NCBI GenBank assembly: GCA_945883235.1
Contig: CAMCXF010000025.1
Coordinates: forward strand, 1 to 47,157
Length of the DNA stretch: 47,157 nt
Origin: Phenylobacterium deserti
GTDB taxonomy: Bacteria > Pseudomonadota > Alphaproteobacteria > Caulobacterales > Caulobacteraceae
Direction of reading: 5' to 3'
The first letter of the stretch is position 1; each line of letters begins with the position of its first letter. Below the pieces are notes generated by a model that saw only the letters and a list, made by a program, of their open reading frames with translations, was not told where the DNA came from and did not search any database. This document shows, one piece after another, positions 1-8,967 of this stretch. Made by a program: the position numbers and the translations under genes.

Positions 1-1267
1 TGGAGAGCGTGACCGCCGCCATGGAGGCCGCCGACACGCGGCTAAGATAGTCATAGACGCGGTCCATGTGCGGGCCGGGCGGCAAGCGGTCAGCAATGGC
101 CAGCGCAATCTCGGCCACCGACAGGGAATTGAGTTCCGACAGTAGCGGCGCGCCGGTTTCGTCGGTCTTGCCGATGATGCGGGGCCGGGCGTGGGCCGGC
201 AGGTCGTAGAGCGCGGCGCGGGCCTGGGTCTCGATCAGGGCCCGCTTGTGCTCGATTACCATCAAGGTTTCGAGACCAGCCGCAAAGGCGCGCAGGCCCA
301 GCGGCTCGAGGGGCCAGGGCATGCCGACCTTGTAGATGGCGACGCCCAACGCCGCGGCTTCCTCAGGCGCGATCCCCATGGCCGCGAACGCCTCAACCAC
401 GTCCTTGTAGGCCTGGCCCTGACAGGCGATGCCCAGCCGCGGGCGACTGGAGCCCAGCATCACCCGGTCGATCCGGTTGGCGCGGGCGAAGGCGAGCGCG
501 GCGGGCAGTTTCTGGGTGCGGAGTCGACGCTCCTTGTCCAGCGGCTGGTCCTTCAGTCGGATACCCAGCCCGCCGGGGGGCATGCGATGGTTTTCCGGTG
601 TGACGAACTGATGCCGCGACAGCGACACGTCGATGGTCGCCCCGGAATCCATGGTGTCGGCCAGTGCGATCATGCCGACCCAAAGGCCGGAGAACCGCGA
701 CATGGCAATGCCCATCACGCCGTAGTCCAGCACCTCCTGCACATCGGCTGGCGACAGCACCGGCATCTCGAAGTCTTGGAACGCGAACTCCGACTGCGAC
801 GGCAGGGTCGAGGATTTGCAGGTGTGGTCATCGCCGGCCACCGCCAGCACCCCGCCCTTGGGAAACACCCCGGCGAAGTTGGCGTGCTTGAAGGCGTCAC
901 CCGTGCGGTCCACGCCAGGTGCCTTGCCGTACCACATGCCGAATACGCCATCGAACAGGGCGCCCGGAAACAGGTTGGCCTGCTGGCTGCCCCAGACGGC
1001 GGTGGCGGCCAGGTCCTCGTTGAGGCCCTCCTTGAACACTACCTGGGCCGTCTTCAGGTGTTTGGCGGCACGGCCGGCCTGCTGGTCAAGCCCGCCCAGT
1101 GGCGACCCGCGATAGCCGCTGACAAACCCCGCTGTGTTCAGCCCTGCGGCCTGATCCAGCCGGTGCTGATCCATCAAAACGCGCAGAAGCGTCTGCACGC
1201 CGGTGATGAAGACGCGACCATCTGTGAGCAGAAATTTGTCGTCGAGCGTCACTTCCTGGTGCCGCAT
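1..1267 (-). CDS. Indolepyruvate ferredoxin oxidoreductase family protein, N-terminal part (runs off the left edge)
   Basis: About 422 residues are visible, starting at an ATG preceded by AGAAGGA at good spacing; the reading frame is open to the window edge. The N-terminus contains GYRGSPLGGLDQ at residues 51-62, a hallmark of the long fused indolepyruvate ferredoxin oxidoreductase family, which decarboxylates aryl or branched 2-oxo acids to acyl-CoA with thiamine diphosphate. Family members are usually above 1,100 residues, so the 2-oxoacid oxidoreductase gamma-type region should lie outside the window. The visible part covers the N-terminal thiamine-enzyme-like (pyrimidine-binding type) domain and the linker after it. 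The gene is divergent from an Lrp/AsnC regulator with 138 bp between them, which suggests amino-acid-responsive control (inference). The family call is secure; the exact substrate is not. Confidence 0.88.
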   Translation of the reverse strand, partial: MRHQEVTLDDKFLLTDGRVFITGVQTLLRVLMDQHRLDQAAGLNTAGFVSGYRGSPLGGLDQQAGRAAKHLKTAQVVFKEGLNEDLAATAVWGSQQANLFPGALFDGVFGMWYGKAPGVDRTGDAFKHANFAGVFPKGGVLAVAGDDHTCKSSTLPSQSEFAFQDFEMPVLSPADVQEVLDYGVMGIAMSRFSGLWVGMIALADTMDSGATIDVSLSRHQFVTPENHRMPPGGLGIRLKDQPLDKERRLRTQKLPAALAFARANRIDRVMLGSSRPRLGIACQGQAYKDVVEAFAAMGIAPEEAAALGVAIYKVGMPWPLEPLGLRAFAAGLETLMVIEHKRALIETQARAALYDLPAHARPRIIGKTDETGAPLLSELNSLSVAEIALAIADRLPPGPHMDRVYDYLSRVSAASMAAVTLS

Positions 1268-1330
1268 CGCAATTTTTTTCCTTCTGGGTCTCCCCGAGAC
1301 CTTGCAAGATCATATAAGACCACGGGAATT

Positions 1331-1347
1331 GCTTGCTAAAAGCATGC
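1331..1347. promoter_or_regulatory. Imperfect palindrome in the divergent promoter, candidate Lrp operator
   Basis: GCTTGCT-AAA-AGCATGC: arms of 7 bp with one mismatch around an A-rich centre. It sits between the oxidoreductase gene and the Lrp-type regulator, where an autoregulatory site is expected. The assignment to the regulator is inference. Confidence 0.35.
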
Positions 1348-1405
1348 CCCCGGCCAGCGGTTCCGGGGCAAGAACACGACACTTCTATGTATAAGCCAGG
1401 AGGAA

Positions 1406-1906
1406 ATGTTGCCCGAGGTTCTCGACGCTGTCGATGCCAAGATTCTGGATCTGATCCAGCATGACGCTGGTCTGTCCGTCGCCGAGATCGCCGAGCGCGT
1501 CGGTCTGTCCTCCAGCCCTTGCTGGCGGCGCATCAAACGCCTGGAAGACGCCGGCGTCATTCAGCGCCGCGTCACCATCCTGGACCGCGACAAGCTGGGC
1601 CTGAGTTTCGAGGTCTATTGCACCGTCAAACTCAGCCTGCCGACCAAGGACAACCTCGACGCCTTCGAGACCGCCATCACCAAACTGGCCGAGGTGGTGC
1701 AGTGCGCCACGGTCACCGGGGCCTGCGACTATGAGCTGCGGATCGTCACACGCGACATGCACGCGTTCGATACCTTCCTGCGCGAAAAGATCCTGAGCCT
1801 GGGCCTGGTGTCGAACATCGAGAGCCGGATCGTGATCCGCTCGGTCAAGAACACCACTGCCGCGCCGCTGGGCCTGATCAGCCCCTATGTGAGTGCGCAG
1901 GGGTAG
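1406..1906 (+). CDS. Lrp/AsnC family transcriptional regulator
   Basis: This 166-residue protein has the standard Lrp/AsnC layout: an N-terminal winged helix-turn-helix (residues about 8-60, with LDLIQHDAGLSVAEIAERVGL and SSSPCWRRIKRLEDAGVI) and a C-terminal RAM/AsnC ligand domain (about 70-155). Such proteins form dimers and octamers and respond to amino acids. A strong AGGAGG at 1398-1403 lies only 2 nt before the ATG at 1406 but 5 nt before a TTG at 1409, so initiation may really be at the TTG, which removes one residue. The gene is divergent from the indolepyruvate oxidoreductase, and a local regulatory role for that catabolic gene is the natural inference. The ligand cannot be read from sequence. 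Confidence 0.9.
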   Translation: MLPEVLDAVDAKILDLIQHDAGLSVAEIAERVGLSSSPCWRRIKRLEDAGVIQRRVTILDRDKLGLSFEVYCTVKLSLPTKDNLDAFETAITKLAEVVQCATVTGACDYELRIVTRDMHAFDTFLREKILSLGLVSNIESRIVIRSVKNTTAAPLGLISPYVSAQG

Positions 1907-1980
1907 GCGGACTCGCGCTCTTCGCGCCGCCGCCGCCCCGTGCTAGGTGGCGCGGCTCAATTTCAGGAACCGCTTTCGCC

Positions 1981-3078
1981 ATGGCCCTCAAAGTCGCCAT
2001 CGTTGGCCTGCCGAACGTCGGCAAATCGACGCTGTTCAACGCGCTGACCCAGACCGCTGCCGCCCAGGCCGCGAACTATCCCTTCTGTACCATCGAGCCC
2101 AACACCGGCGATGTGGCGGTGCCGGAGCCACGGCTGGACGCGCTGGCGGCGATCATCCCGTCGAAAGAAATCATCCCGTCGCGGATCAACTTCGTGGATA
2201 TCGCCGGCCTGGTGCGCGGCGCGTCCAAGGGCGAGGGTCTGGGCAACCAGTTCCTGGCCAACATCCGCGACTGTGACGCGGTGGCCTTCGTCACACGCTG
2301 TTTCATCGACGACGACATCACCCATGTCGAGGGCAAGGTCGATCCGCTCGCCGATCTTGAGACTATCGAAACCGAACTGATGCTGGCCGACCTTGAGAGC
2401 CTGGACAAGCGCGTCACCAATCTCGAGAAGCGCGCCAAAACCGGCGACAAGGACAGCGTGCAGACACTGCGCCTGGTCCAGGCTGCGCTTGTCGAGCTGA
2501 ATGCCGGCCGCCCGGCCCGCACGGTCAAGGTCGACGTCGAGGACGAGAAGGCCTGGCGCATGCTGCAACTGCTGACCTCCAAGCCTGCGCTCTATGTCTC
2601 CAATGTTGATGAGGCCTCGGCTGCCGACGGCAACGATATGTCTCGCTCCGTCGCCGAACGCGCGGCCCGCGACGGTGCCGACCACGTCGCGATCTCGGCC
2701 CAGATCGAGAGCGAGATCGCCATGCTGGATCCGGAAGAACGCGCAGAGTTCCTCGAGACGCTGGGCCTCACCGAGCCCGGCCTCAACAAACTAATTCGCG
2801 AGGCCTATCACCTGCTGGGCCTGCAGACCTATTTCACGGTCGGCCCCAAGGAAGCCCGGGCCTGGACCATCCACAAGGGTGACACCGCCCCCCAGGCCGC
2901 AGGCGTCATCCATACTGACTTCGAAAAAGGCTTCATCCGCGCCGAGACCATCGCCTTTGATGATTATGTCCGACTAAAGGGCGAAGCTGGCGCGCGCGAA
3001 GCTGGAAAATTCCGCCAGGAAGGCAAGGAATATGTCGTCCAGGACGGCGACGTTCTGAACTTCAGGTTCAACGTCTGA
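1981..3078 (+). CDS. ychF: Redox-regulated ribosome-associated ATPase YchF (Obg-like ATPase)
   Basis: The 365-residue length and motifs fit YchF/OLA1 closely. The P-loop GLPNVGKS is at residues 9-16, G3 DIAG at 73-76, and the G4 position reads NVDE (208-211) instead of NKxD, which in this family shifts preference from GTP to ATP. A coiled-coil insertion lies around 120-200 and a TGS domain at about 280-363. YchF is a universally conserved cytosolic ATPase that binds ribosomes and acts in translation and oxidative-stress adaptation. In many bacteria it sits beside pth; here its neighbours are Lrp upstream and two dienelactone hydrolases 22 nt downstream, so it may share a transcript with them. 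Confidence 0.97.
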   Translation: MALKVAIVGLPNVGKSTLFNALTQTAAAQAANYPFCTIEPNTGDVAVPEPRLDALAAIIPSKEIIPSRINFVDIAGLVRGASKGEGLGNQFLANIRDCDAVAFVTRCFIDDDITHVEGKVDPLADLETIETELMLADLESLDKRVTNLEKRAKTGDKDSVQTLRLVQAALVELNAGRPARTVKVDVEDEKAWRMLQLLTSKPALYVSNVDEASAADGNDMSRSVAERAARDGADHVAISAQIESEIAMLDPEERAEFLETLGLTEPGLNKLIREAYHLLGLQTYFTVGPKEARAWTIHKGDTAPQAAGVIHTDFEKGFIRAETIAFDDYVRLKGEAGAREAGKFRQEGKEYVVQDGDVLNFRFNV

Positions 3079-3100
3079 CAAAAATCGGGAGGACACCCCA

Positions 3101-3772
3101 ATGGCCGAAATGATCACCCTGACCGGCGCTGACGGCTTCGGCTTCGCCGCGTATCACGCGTCCGCCGTTGGCACCCGCAAGGGTGGCGTCATCGTCATTC
3201 AGGAGATCTTCGGCATCGACCGCCACGTGCGCGCCGACGTCGAGCGCTGGGCCTCTCTCGGATATGACGCGATCGCGCCATCGCTCTATGACCGCCGCGA
3301 GCCGGGGTTTACAGCCGAACATGATCCGGCGGGCTTGCAGGCCGGTGTCGCGCATGCTCGCGCCACGCCGACCGACCAAGCGCTGGGCGATATCGCGGCA
3401 TGCCGCGATTTTCTCAATCTGCACGGCGAGAAGGTCTGCGTGGTCGGCTATTGCTATGGCGGATCCTTGGCCTGGCTGTCGGCTGGCAAGGTTGACGGCA
3501 TCTCGGCGGCGTCGAGCTACTACGGAAGCATGGTCGCGGCCAATGCCGCGCTGACGCCACGCTGCCCGACCATCGTGCATCTGGGCCGCACGGACCAAGG
3601 CATCAAAGCCGACGAGGTCGACGCGGCGGTTCATGCCCACCACGCCCACGTGCCGGTCTACATCTATGAAGACGCGGGCCACGGGTTCAACAACGAGAGC
3701 CCGGAACGCTACAACGTAGCGGCGGCGACACTGGCCCGTCAGCGGACGCTCGATCTCTTCGACAAGGCCTAG
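3101..3772 (+). CDS. Dienelactone hydrolase family protein (copy 1)
   Basis: This 223-residue alpha/beta-hydrolase is preceded by GGAGGA. The family triad is visible as Cys118 in GYCYGG, Asp165 in LGRTDQ and His194 in DAGHGF. Glu35 in VIQEIFG corresponds to the conserved glutamate (Glu36 in the Pseudomonas enzyme) that keeps the cysteine inactive until substrate binds. The classical reaction opens dienelactone to maleylacetate in chloroaromatic breakdown, but no other catabolic gene lies nearby, so a general carboxyl-ester or lactone hydrolase is the safe call. It probably forms an operon with the next gene, whose start is 2 nt after this stop. Confidence 0.9.
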   Translation: MAEMITLTGADGFGFAAYHASAVGTRKGGVIVIQEIFGIDRHVRADVERWASLGYDAIAPSLYDRREPGFTAEHDPAGLQAGVAHARATPTDQALGDIAACRDFLNLHGEKVCVVGYCYGGSLAWLSAGKVDGISAASSYYGSMVAANAALTPRCPTIVHLGRTDQGIKADEVDAAVHAHHAHVPVYIYEDAGHGFNNESPERYNVAAATLARQRTLDLFDKA

Positions 3773-3774
3773 CC

Positions 3775-4455
3775 GTGGGTGAGACCGTCCAGCTGACCAG
3801 CGCCGGGGACGGCTTCACCTTCGACGCCTGGCGCGCGCCCGTGCCAGACGCCCGGCGCGGCGGCCTGGTTATCTGCCACGCCATCTGGGGCGTCACCCCG
3901 CACCTGCGCGACCTGGCCGACGGCTATGCCGAGGCGGGCTACGAAACCTTGGTCCCCAGTCTGTTTGATCGTTTCCAGCGGGGGTTCGCGGTGCAGGACA
4001 CGGATCCGGCGCTGCAGGCCAGGCAGTCCGGATTCGCAGAGGCCGCCGGCTGGGGCGCGGACGTGCTGGATGCAGTGCAGGCGGCCATCGACGCCCTGGC
4101 CCCGCCGGTCTTCCTCATGGGGTTCTGTTTTGGCGGTACGGTGGCCTGGATAGCGGCGGCGCGCTGTTCGGGACTATCGGCGGTCTCGTCCTTCTATGGC
4201 GGCCAGATCGCAGACCATCTGGATGAGACGCCGCGCGTGCCGACGATCCTGCATCTGGGCAAGACGGACGTCTTCATCCCGCCCACGTCGATCGATGCCA
4301 TTCGGGAGGCTCACCCTGACCTGCCGGTCCATCTTTACGACGCCGGCCACGCCTTTGTGGCCCCGAACGGCTTCCATGCCGAGAGCGCCCATCTGTCGCG
4401 CCTGCGCACCCTGCAACTCTTTGCCCGCAACAGCGGTGTCCGCAGCGAGGCTTGA
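3775..4455 (+). CDS. Dienelactone hydrolase family protein (copy 2, altered active-site neighbour)
   Basis: This 226-residue paralogue of the preceding gene starts at a GTG 2 nt after its stop codon, which suggests translational coupling. Cys118 (GFCFGG), Asp165 (LGKTDVF) and His192 (DAGHAF) keep the triad. The position matching the family glutamate is His35 (VICHAIWG), so the residue that normally controls the cysteine is replaced. The two copies align nearly colinearly and look like an old tandem duplication that has diverged. Copy 2 may have a different substrate or weaker activity (inference). The function inside the cell is unknown. Confidence 0.85.
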   Translation: MGETVQLTSAGDGFTFDAWRAPVPDARRGGLVICHAIWGVTPHLRDLADGYAEAGYETLVPSLFDRFQRGFAVQDTDPALQARQSGFAEAAGWGADVLDAVQAAIDALAPPVFLMGFCFGGTVAWIAAARCSGLSAVSSFYGGQIADHLDETPRVPTILHLGKTDVFIPPTSIDAIREAHPDLPVHLYDAGHAFVAPNGFHAESAHLSRLRTLQLFARNSGVRSEA

Positions 4456-4478
4456 GAAGTCTCTGTCCTATCCATTGA

Positions 4479-4609
4479 TCGTCATGGCCGGGCACTTGTC
4501 CCGGCCACCTATAAACGCAGCCGGGTGCCGGATGCGCCGGGCAGGCCCGTCGCGCGATGGATCAGATCGGTGTGTATTGGTAGCCGGGACAAGTGCCCGG
4601 CTATGACGA
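4479..4609. repeat. Inverted pair of palindromic REP-like repeats (REPIN-like)
   Basis: Two 30-bp copies, 4479-4508 and 4580-4609, lie in opposite orientation and match at 28 of 30 positions. Each copy is itself a hairpin: TGGCCGGG-CACTTGT-CCCGGCCA in the first and, in the same sense, TAGCCGGG-CACTTGT-CCCGGCTA in the second. The two differences are compensating (G-C to A-T), so base pairing is preserved. The pair fills the gap between the dienelactone hydrolase gene and a convergent membrane-protein gene. Similar short palindromes are dispersed in many alphaproteobacterial genomes. Confidence 0.85.
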
Positions 4610-4637
4610 GGAAAAATGGGGAAACGGGAGAATAGCC

Positions 4638-5117
4638 TTATTCAGGTCTCGCCAGTTCGATCTGCGGCTTCACCTCCGGATGGCGTTCCAGCACCCTGAC
4701 CAGCGCTGCCTGGGCGGTTAGGATGCCAATGCCGGCGGCATAGCCGCAGAAAACGCCCACAGGCCCGCGCCCGCCCGCCGCCGCGACGCCGATCTGCCAG
4801 TAGATGAACCCGGCTGCACCGCCCAGCAACAGCACCCCACCCAGCACTGACCCCACAGTCTGTCCGAAACCGGCCTGGAACGTCGCCCAGACATAGCGAG
4901 CCAGCGGGCGTCGGATCGCGCCGATCAACAGGGGCACAGCCAAGGACAGCAGCACAAAGATCACGGGCAGGCCGATGATGTTTCGAACCAGCCACGCCCG
5001 GTCGTCCTCCAGGCGCGCAAACGCGTGGACCGCGGCCCCGCCATAGATCAACACCGCTGTCAGAACAGTCAGATCCTGGGTGCGTTTGAAGGTTCGCCAG
5101 GCAGGAGTGTGGGCCAT
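4638..5117 (-). CDS. Putative inner-membrane protein, function unknown
   Basis: This 159-residue hydrophobic protein has four likely transmembrane segments: about residues 17-37, 46-68, 88-115 and 120-142. A short acidic-basic tail ends in a proline- and glutamate-containing stretch. No family was recognised. It is divergent from the secreted retropepsin-like gene (68 bp between starts) and its stop lies just beyond the palindromic repeat pair. No clear ribosome-binding site is visible at the ATG apart from TGAGGT directly against it, so the start could be slightly different. Confidence 0.6.
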   Translation of the reverse strand: MAHTPAWRTFKRTQDLTVLTAVLIYGGAAVHAFARLEDDRAWLVRNIIGLPVIFVLLSLAVPLLIGAIRRPLARYVWATFQAGFGQTVGSVLGGVLLLGGAAGFIYWQIGVAAAGGRGPVGVFCGYAAGIGILTAQAALVRVLERHPEVKPQIELARPE

Positions 5118-5185
5118 ACCTCAGTCTACGCGAGGCTGAGCACCGGACGTAGAGCGAAAACGTTGAACCCGCGCTATGATCGCGT

Positions 5186-5971
5186 GTGGCCCGTTTGAGT
5201 CTCCTCCCCCTGTCCCTGAGCGTCGCGGCCTTGATCGCTGCACCCCTGAGCGCAGCCGAGATTGCCTGTCACTTCGACGCGGGGGTTATCGTGGTTCCGG
5301 CCGAGGTCGCGGGCATTGCCGGGGACTATATCCTCGACACGGGGTCCGCCCGAACCACGCTGCACGAGACCCTTGCCCAGGTCGCGGGGATCGAAGGCGA
5401 TAGCGTCGTGGGCGACGTGGTGCTAGCGGGCATCAGGGTGTCTGGCCAGACTTTGCCGATCGCCGACCTGGACGTCCGCACCTGGAATCTGCCGACGGTC
5501 GGCGCGGGCGTGATCGGGGCCGATGTCTTGCGCGATTTTGTGGTCGATGTGAGCTTTGCCCCGTGCAGCGTGCGGCTGTCACGGCGCGGAGACGCGCCAG
5601 CGTTCCGGGGCCGGCCTCTGGAACTGGGCTGGGACCAGGGTCGACCGACCGTAGTGGCGTCGATCTCGGATCACGCCCACCAGATCACCGGGGCCTTTGT
5701 TATAGCGACGGGGGCGAATGCGCCCGTGCGACTGGCCGACGACCTCGCACAGCCATCGCCAGGCGCTTCGCCGGAACTCTATCCGGACGGCGTCTGGCTG
5801 GCGCGACTGCCACAGGTCACATTTGCAGGGCGCACCGGCCGTGATGTGGCGGCTGGACTGATGAAACCCGACGGCGACGTCGTGGGAATTCTGGGCGGCC
5901 AGGTCCTGGCGAATTTCCGGCTGCGCTTCGACTTCCCGGCCGGACGACTGTTCGTCGCGCCCACAAAGTAG
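5186..5971 (+). CDS. Exported retropepsin-like aspartic protease family protein with one active and one degenerate lobe
   Basis: The 261-residue product starts at GTG and has a signal peptide (about residues 1-24, LSAAEIA at the cleavage region). Lobe 1 holds the aspartic-protease signature ILDTGSARTTL with Asp51, followed by the hydrophobic-hydrophobic-Gly element VIGADVL near 109-115. A second, similar lobe has FVIATGANAPV at 172-181, where the catalytic Asp position is Ala174, and a second glycine element VGILGGQVL near 231. The protein therefore resembles a fused pair of retropepsin domains in which only the first keeps the catalytic residue. Periplasmic or secreted location is inferred. 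The substrate is unknown. Confidence 0.75.
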   Translation: MARLSLLPLSLSVAALIAAPLSAAEIACHFDAGVIVVPAEVAGIAGDYILDTGSARTTLHETLAQVAGIEGDSVVGDVVLAGIRVSGQTLPIADLDVRTWNLPTVGAGVIGADVLRDFVVDVSFAPCSVRLSRRGDAPAFRGRPLELGWDQGRPTVVASISDHAHQITGAFVIATGANAPVRLADDLAQPSPGASPELYPDGVWLARLPQVTFAGRTGRDVAAGLMKPDGDVVGILGGQVLANFRLRFDFPAGRLFVAPTK

Positions 5972-6037
5972 ATCAGGTCGAGAAAAGGCCCCGGATCGCT
6001 CCGGGGCCCCTTCCTGAATTCGCAGTCGAACCGAAGT

Positions 6038-6880
6038 CTAGTGGCCGACGTTGCGCCAGATCCGCTTGTAGCTGAACCACAGCAGGATCGAGAACATGAA
6101 CAGGTAGATCATGGCACCGAAACCGAACTGCTTGCGCTCGGTCTGCTTGGGCTCGGACGCCCAGGCCAGGAATGCGACAACGTCCCGGGCCTGCTGATCT
6201 GCGGTCGACTTCGTGCCGTCATCGAAGGTCACCTTGCCGTCGGCGAGCGGCGCCGCCATCGCGATGAACCCGCCGACAGGTGCTGGACCCTTGCCGGTCC
6301 AGTAGGCGTGCATGTCGCCTGCCATGTAGGGGTTGTAGTGCTGGCCAGGACCCACAGCCAGACCGACTGGCGGGTTCACGTAGCCCGTCAGCAGTGAGTA
6401 GACATAGTCCGGTCCGCCGTCACGCGCCTTGGTGATCACCGACAGATCCGGCGGCAGGGCACCGCCGTTGGAGGCCCGCGCTGCAGCTTCGTTCGGCCAG
6501 GGCGAGGGGAATTTGTCGGCAGGTGTCGCCGCACGATCAACACTGTCACCGGTTTCCTGGTCGATATCCTTGACCTGGATGTCCTTGGCCAACGCCTTCA
6601 CATAGGGGTTGTCGTTGGGGTTCTTGTATTCCGGATCATAGAACGGGCCGTGTTGCTGGCCGAGGTTCCGGAAGAACATCAGGTTCATCGAATGGCAGGC
6701 CGAGCAGACCTCGCGATAGACCTTGTAGCCCCGCTGAACCTGGGCGGCCTCGAACTTGCCGAACGGACCGGCAAACGACCAGGCGACGCTCCGCGGTTCC
6801 TTGGCGGACCCGGCGGCCAGTGCAGGACCTGCGATGAAGGCGAGCCCGAGGGCCGCGAGCGCGATACTTTTGCGCAGCAT
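6038..6880 (-). CDS. petC: Cytochrome c1 of the ubiquinol-cytochrome c reductase (bc1 complex)
   Basis: This is the membrane-anchored c-type haem subunit that passes electrons from the Rieske protein to soluble cytochrome c. With the ATG at 6880 (AGGGGCTGAG just upstream) the product has 280 residues: a signal peptide (1-23, ending ALA-A), the haem site C59-S-A-C62-H63, the conserved PPDLSVITKAR and YNPYMAGD regions, a candidate Met ligand in FIAMAAPL, and one C-terminal membrane anchor (YLFMFSILLWFSYKRIW). A start 33 nt further upstream is possible but would overlap petB, whose stop ends 1 nt before this ATG. It is the last gene of petABC. Confidence 0.95.
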   Translation of the reverse strand: MLRKSIALAALGLAFIAGPALAAGSAKEPRSVAWSFAGPFGKFEAAQVQRGYKVYREVCSACHSMNLMFFRNLGQQHGPFYDPEYKNPNDNPYVKALAKDIQVKDIDQETGDSVDRAATPADKFPSPWPNEAAARASNGGALPPDLSVITKARDGGPDYVYSLLTGYVNPPVGLAVGPGQHYNPYMAGDMHAYWTGKGPAPVGGFIAMAAPLADGKVTFDDGTKSTADQQARDVVAFLAWASEPKQTERKQFGFGAMIYLFMFSILLWFSYKRIWRNVGH

Positions 6881-6881
6881 C

Positions 6882-8201
6882 TCAGCCCCTCTTTTCAGGC
6901 GACGCCATGGCACCCGCAGGCGCGGTGGCGGGATGTGACAGAACAGGATCCGTGATTGATTCCGGCACAGGCCTCGGCGTTTCCGTCAGACCAAGAACCG
7001 GCAGGATGATCATGAAGTAGGAGAAGTAGTACAGCGTCGCGAAGCGGCTGAGCCAGACGAAGCTGTTGATGTCTGAGTCGATCAGCATCAGGCCCGAGAC
7101 ACCCGGGATCACCTGATCGTCCGGCAGTTGCCCACCGCAGTATCCCAGCACCAGGGCCACGAACACGAAGATGAAGAAGTACAGGCGCGCGGTCGGACGA
7201 TAGCGCATCGAGCGGACTTTCGAGGTGTCCAGCCAGGGCAGCACGAAGATCACGGCAATCGCCCCGAACATCAAGATGACGCCCATCAGCTTGTCCGGTA
7301 CGGCGCGCAGGATCGCGTAGAAGGGCAACAGGTACCATTCCGGAACGATGTGCGCCGGTGTCACCAGCGGGTTGGCCGGTACATAGTTGACCGCGTCGCC
7401 CAGCGCATTCGGGTTGAAGAATACGAAGCTCATGTAGAGCAGCAGGAAGATCGAAATCGCGAATCCGTCCTTCACCGTGTAGTATGGGTGGAAGGGAACG
7501 GTGTCCTCCTTGGACTTCACATCAACACCCTTGGGGTTGTTGTTGCCCGTGACGTGCAGCGCCCAGACGTGCAGCACCACAAGACCTGCGATCACGAAGG
7601 GCATCAGGTAGTGTAGCGAGAAGAAGCGGTTCAGCGTGGCATTGTCGACGGCAAAGCCGCCCCACAGCCAGGTGGTGATCGCAGGACCGATGACCGGGAT
7701 GGCACCGATCAGGTTGGTGATCACGACCGCGCCGTGGAAGCTCATCTGACCCCAGGGCAGTACATAGCCCATGAAGGCGGTAATGATCATCACCAGATAG
7801 ATCGCGCAGCCGAGGATCCACAACACCTCGCGCGGGGCCTTGTACGAGCCGTAGTAGAGCCCGCGGAACATGTGAAGATAGACCGCCAGGAAGAACATCG
7901 AGGCGCCGTTGGCGTGCATGTAGCGGATCAGCCAACCGTAGTTTACGTCACGCATGATGCGTTCGACCGAGGCAAACGCCAGGTCGGCGCTGGGCACATA
8001 GTGCATGGCCAGAACGATGCCGGTGACGATCTGAAGGCCCAGCATCAAGGCCAGGATCCCGCCGAAGGTGAACCAGTAGTTCAGGTTCTTGGGCGTCGGG
8101 AATGTGACCAGCGTATCATTCATGAAACGCACGATCGGGAGGCGACTGTCGAGCCAGCGCTCGATGCCGGTCTTGGGTTCGTAAGTGGAGTTTCCGCTCA
8201 T
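6882..8201 (-). CDS. petB: Cytochrome b of the bc1 complex
   Basis: The 439-residue product is a full-length eight-helix cytochrome b. The four haem-ligand histidines are visible as H96 and H110 in helix B and H197 and H211 in helix D. The Qo-site PEWY motif is at 287-290 and the polar Qi-site region follows the N-terminus. It carries both quinone sites and the two b haems of the proton-translocating complex III. The gene lies 5 nt after petA and its stop overlaps the petC ribosome-binding region, so the three subunits are made from one transcript. Confidence 0.97.
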   Translation of the reverse strand: MSGNSTYEPKTGIERWLDSRLPIVRFMNDTLVTFPTPKNLNYWFTFGGILALMLGLQIVTGIVLAMHYVPSADLAFASVERIMRDVNYGWLIRYMHANGASMFFLAVYLHMFRGLYYGSYKAPREVLWILGCAIYLVMIITAFMGYVLPWGQMSFHGAVVITNLIGAIPVIGPAITTWLWGGFAVDNATLNRFFSLHYLMPFVIAGLVVLHVWALHVTGNNNPKGVDVKSKEDTVPFHPYYTVKDGFAISIFLLLYMSFVFFNPNALGDAVNYVPANPLVTPAHIVPEWYLLPFYAILRAVPDKLMGVILMFGAIAVIFVLPWLDTSKVRSMRYRPTARLYFFIFVFVALVLGYCGGQLPDDQVIPGVSGLMLIDSDINSFVWLSRFATLYYFSYFMIILPVLGLTETPRPVPESITDPVLSHPATAPAGAMASPEKRG

Positions 8202-8206
8202 CTCTG

Positions 8207-8761
8207 TCAGCCGATCTTCACTTTGGTGTCGCTCAGGAAGGCGTAGGTGGGCACCTCGAGGTTCTTCGGTGCTGGCCCCTTACGGATCCGACCGGAGGTA
8301 TCGTAGTGCGAGCCGTGGCACGGACAGAACCAGCCGCCGTAATCGCCGCCGCCGAACGTGGGCACGCAACCCAAGTGGGTGCAGGCACCGATCAGGACAA
8401 GCCACTCGGCCTTACCGGGCTTGTGACGCTCTTCGTCAGTCTGCGGATCGCGCATCTCCGCGCCATCGTCCTTGATCGCCTTGGTAATCTCGACCGGCGT
8501 ACGGCTGCGCACGAACAACGGTTTCCCCCGCCATTTCAAGACCACCTGCTGGCCGGACGCGACCTTGCTCAGGTCGAATTCGATGGACGCCAGCGCAAGC
8601 GTGTCGCCCGCCGGGTTCATCTGGTTCACCAGAGGCCAGCCGATGCCGACTGCTGCGCCGGCCATGGTTGTGACCACGGCAATATGAATGAAGTCACGAC
8701 GGCTCGGATCGTCGCCCGAGGCGTGAAGGTCGGGAGTTTCGCCCACGACGGTGTTGGCCAC
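8207..8761 (-). CDS. petA: Rieske iron-sulfur subunit of the bc1 complex
   Basis: The 184-residue product starts at GTG with AGGG about 10 nt upstream. Its N-terminus has a twin-arginine stretch SRRDF (20-24) followed by the single membrane helix (about 26-46), typical of Rieske proteins exported folded by Tat. The 2Fe-2S ligands are C127-T-H129-L-G-C132 and C146-P-C148-H149-G-S, which also supply the disulfide cysteines. It heads the petABC operon and is divergent from trmL-hemF. Placing haem synthesis (hemF) opposite a haem-requiring respiratory complex may allow joint control, though no shared site was identified. Confidence 0.97.
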   Translation of the reverse strand: MANTVVGETPDLHASGDDPSRRDFIHIAVVTTMAGAAVGIGWPLVNQMNPAGDTLALASIEFDLSKVASGQQVVLKWRGKPLFVRSRTPVEITKAIKDDGAEMRDPQTDEERHKPGKAEWLVLIGACTHLGCVPTFGGGDYGGWFCPCHGSHYDTSGRIRKGPAPKNLEVPTYAFLSDTKVKIG

Positions 8762-8967
8762 CTTGAAGCTACCCTTCGATAGAGGCCCTCACGAAAAAAC
8801 GGAGGACCAGAGACTTACGGCGAGAGACCCACAATCGGACAAGCGCCGGTTCCGGAAGAGGTCAGGCTCGAAGCACTGTATATCAGGACCCATGCGAACT
8901 ATGCGTCCGCCATCGCCCGATTCGTGCGTCTTTGCCCCGGCCACTCCCGATGGCCGATGGCCTTAGA

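Noticed and set aside
191..1339. Open plus-strand frame of 382 codons
   Set aside because: It is antisense to the indolepyruvate oxidoreductase gene, which has clear family motifs; GC-rich third positions keep the opposite strand open.
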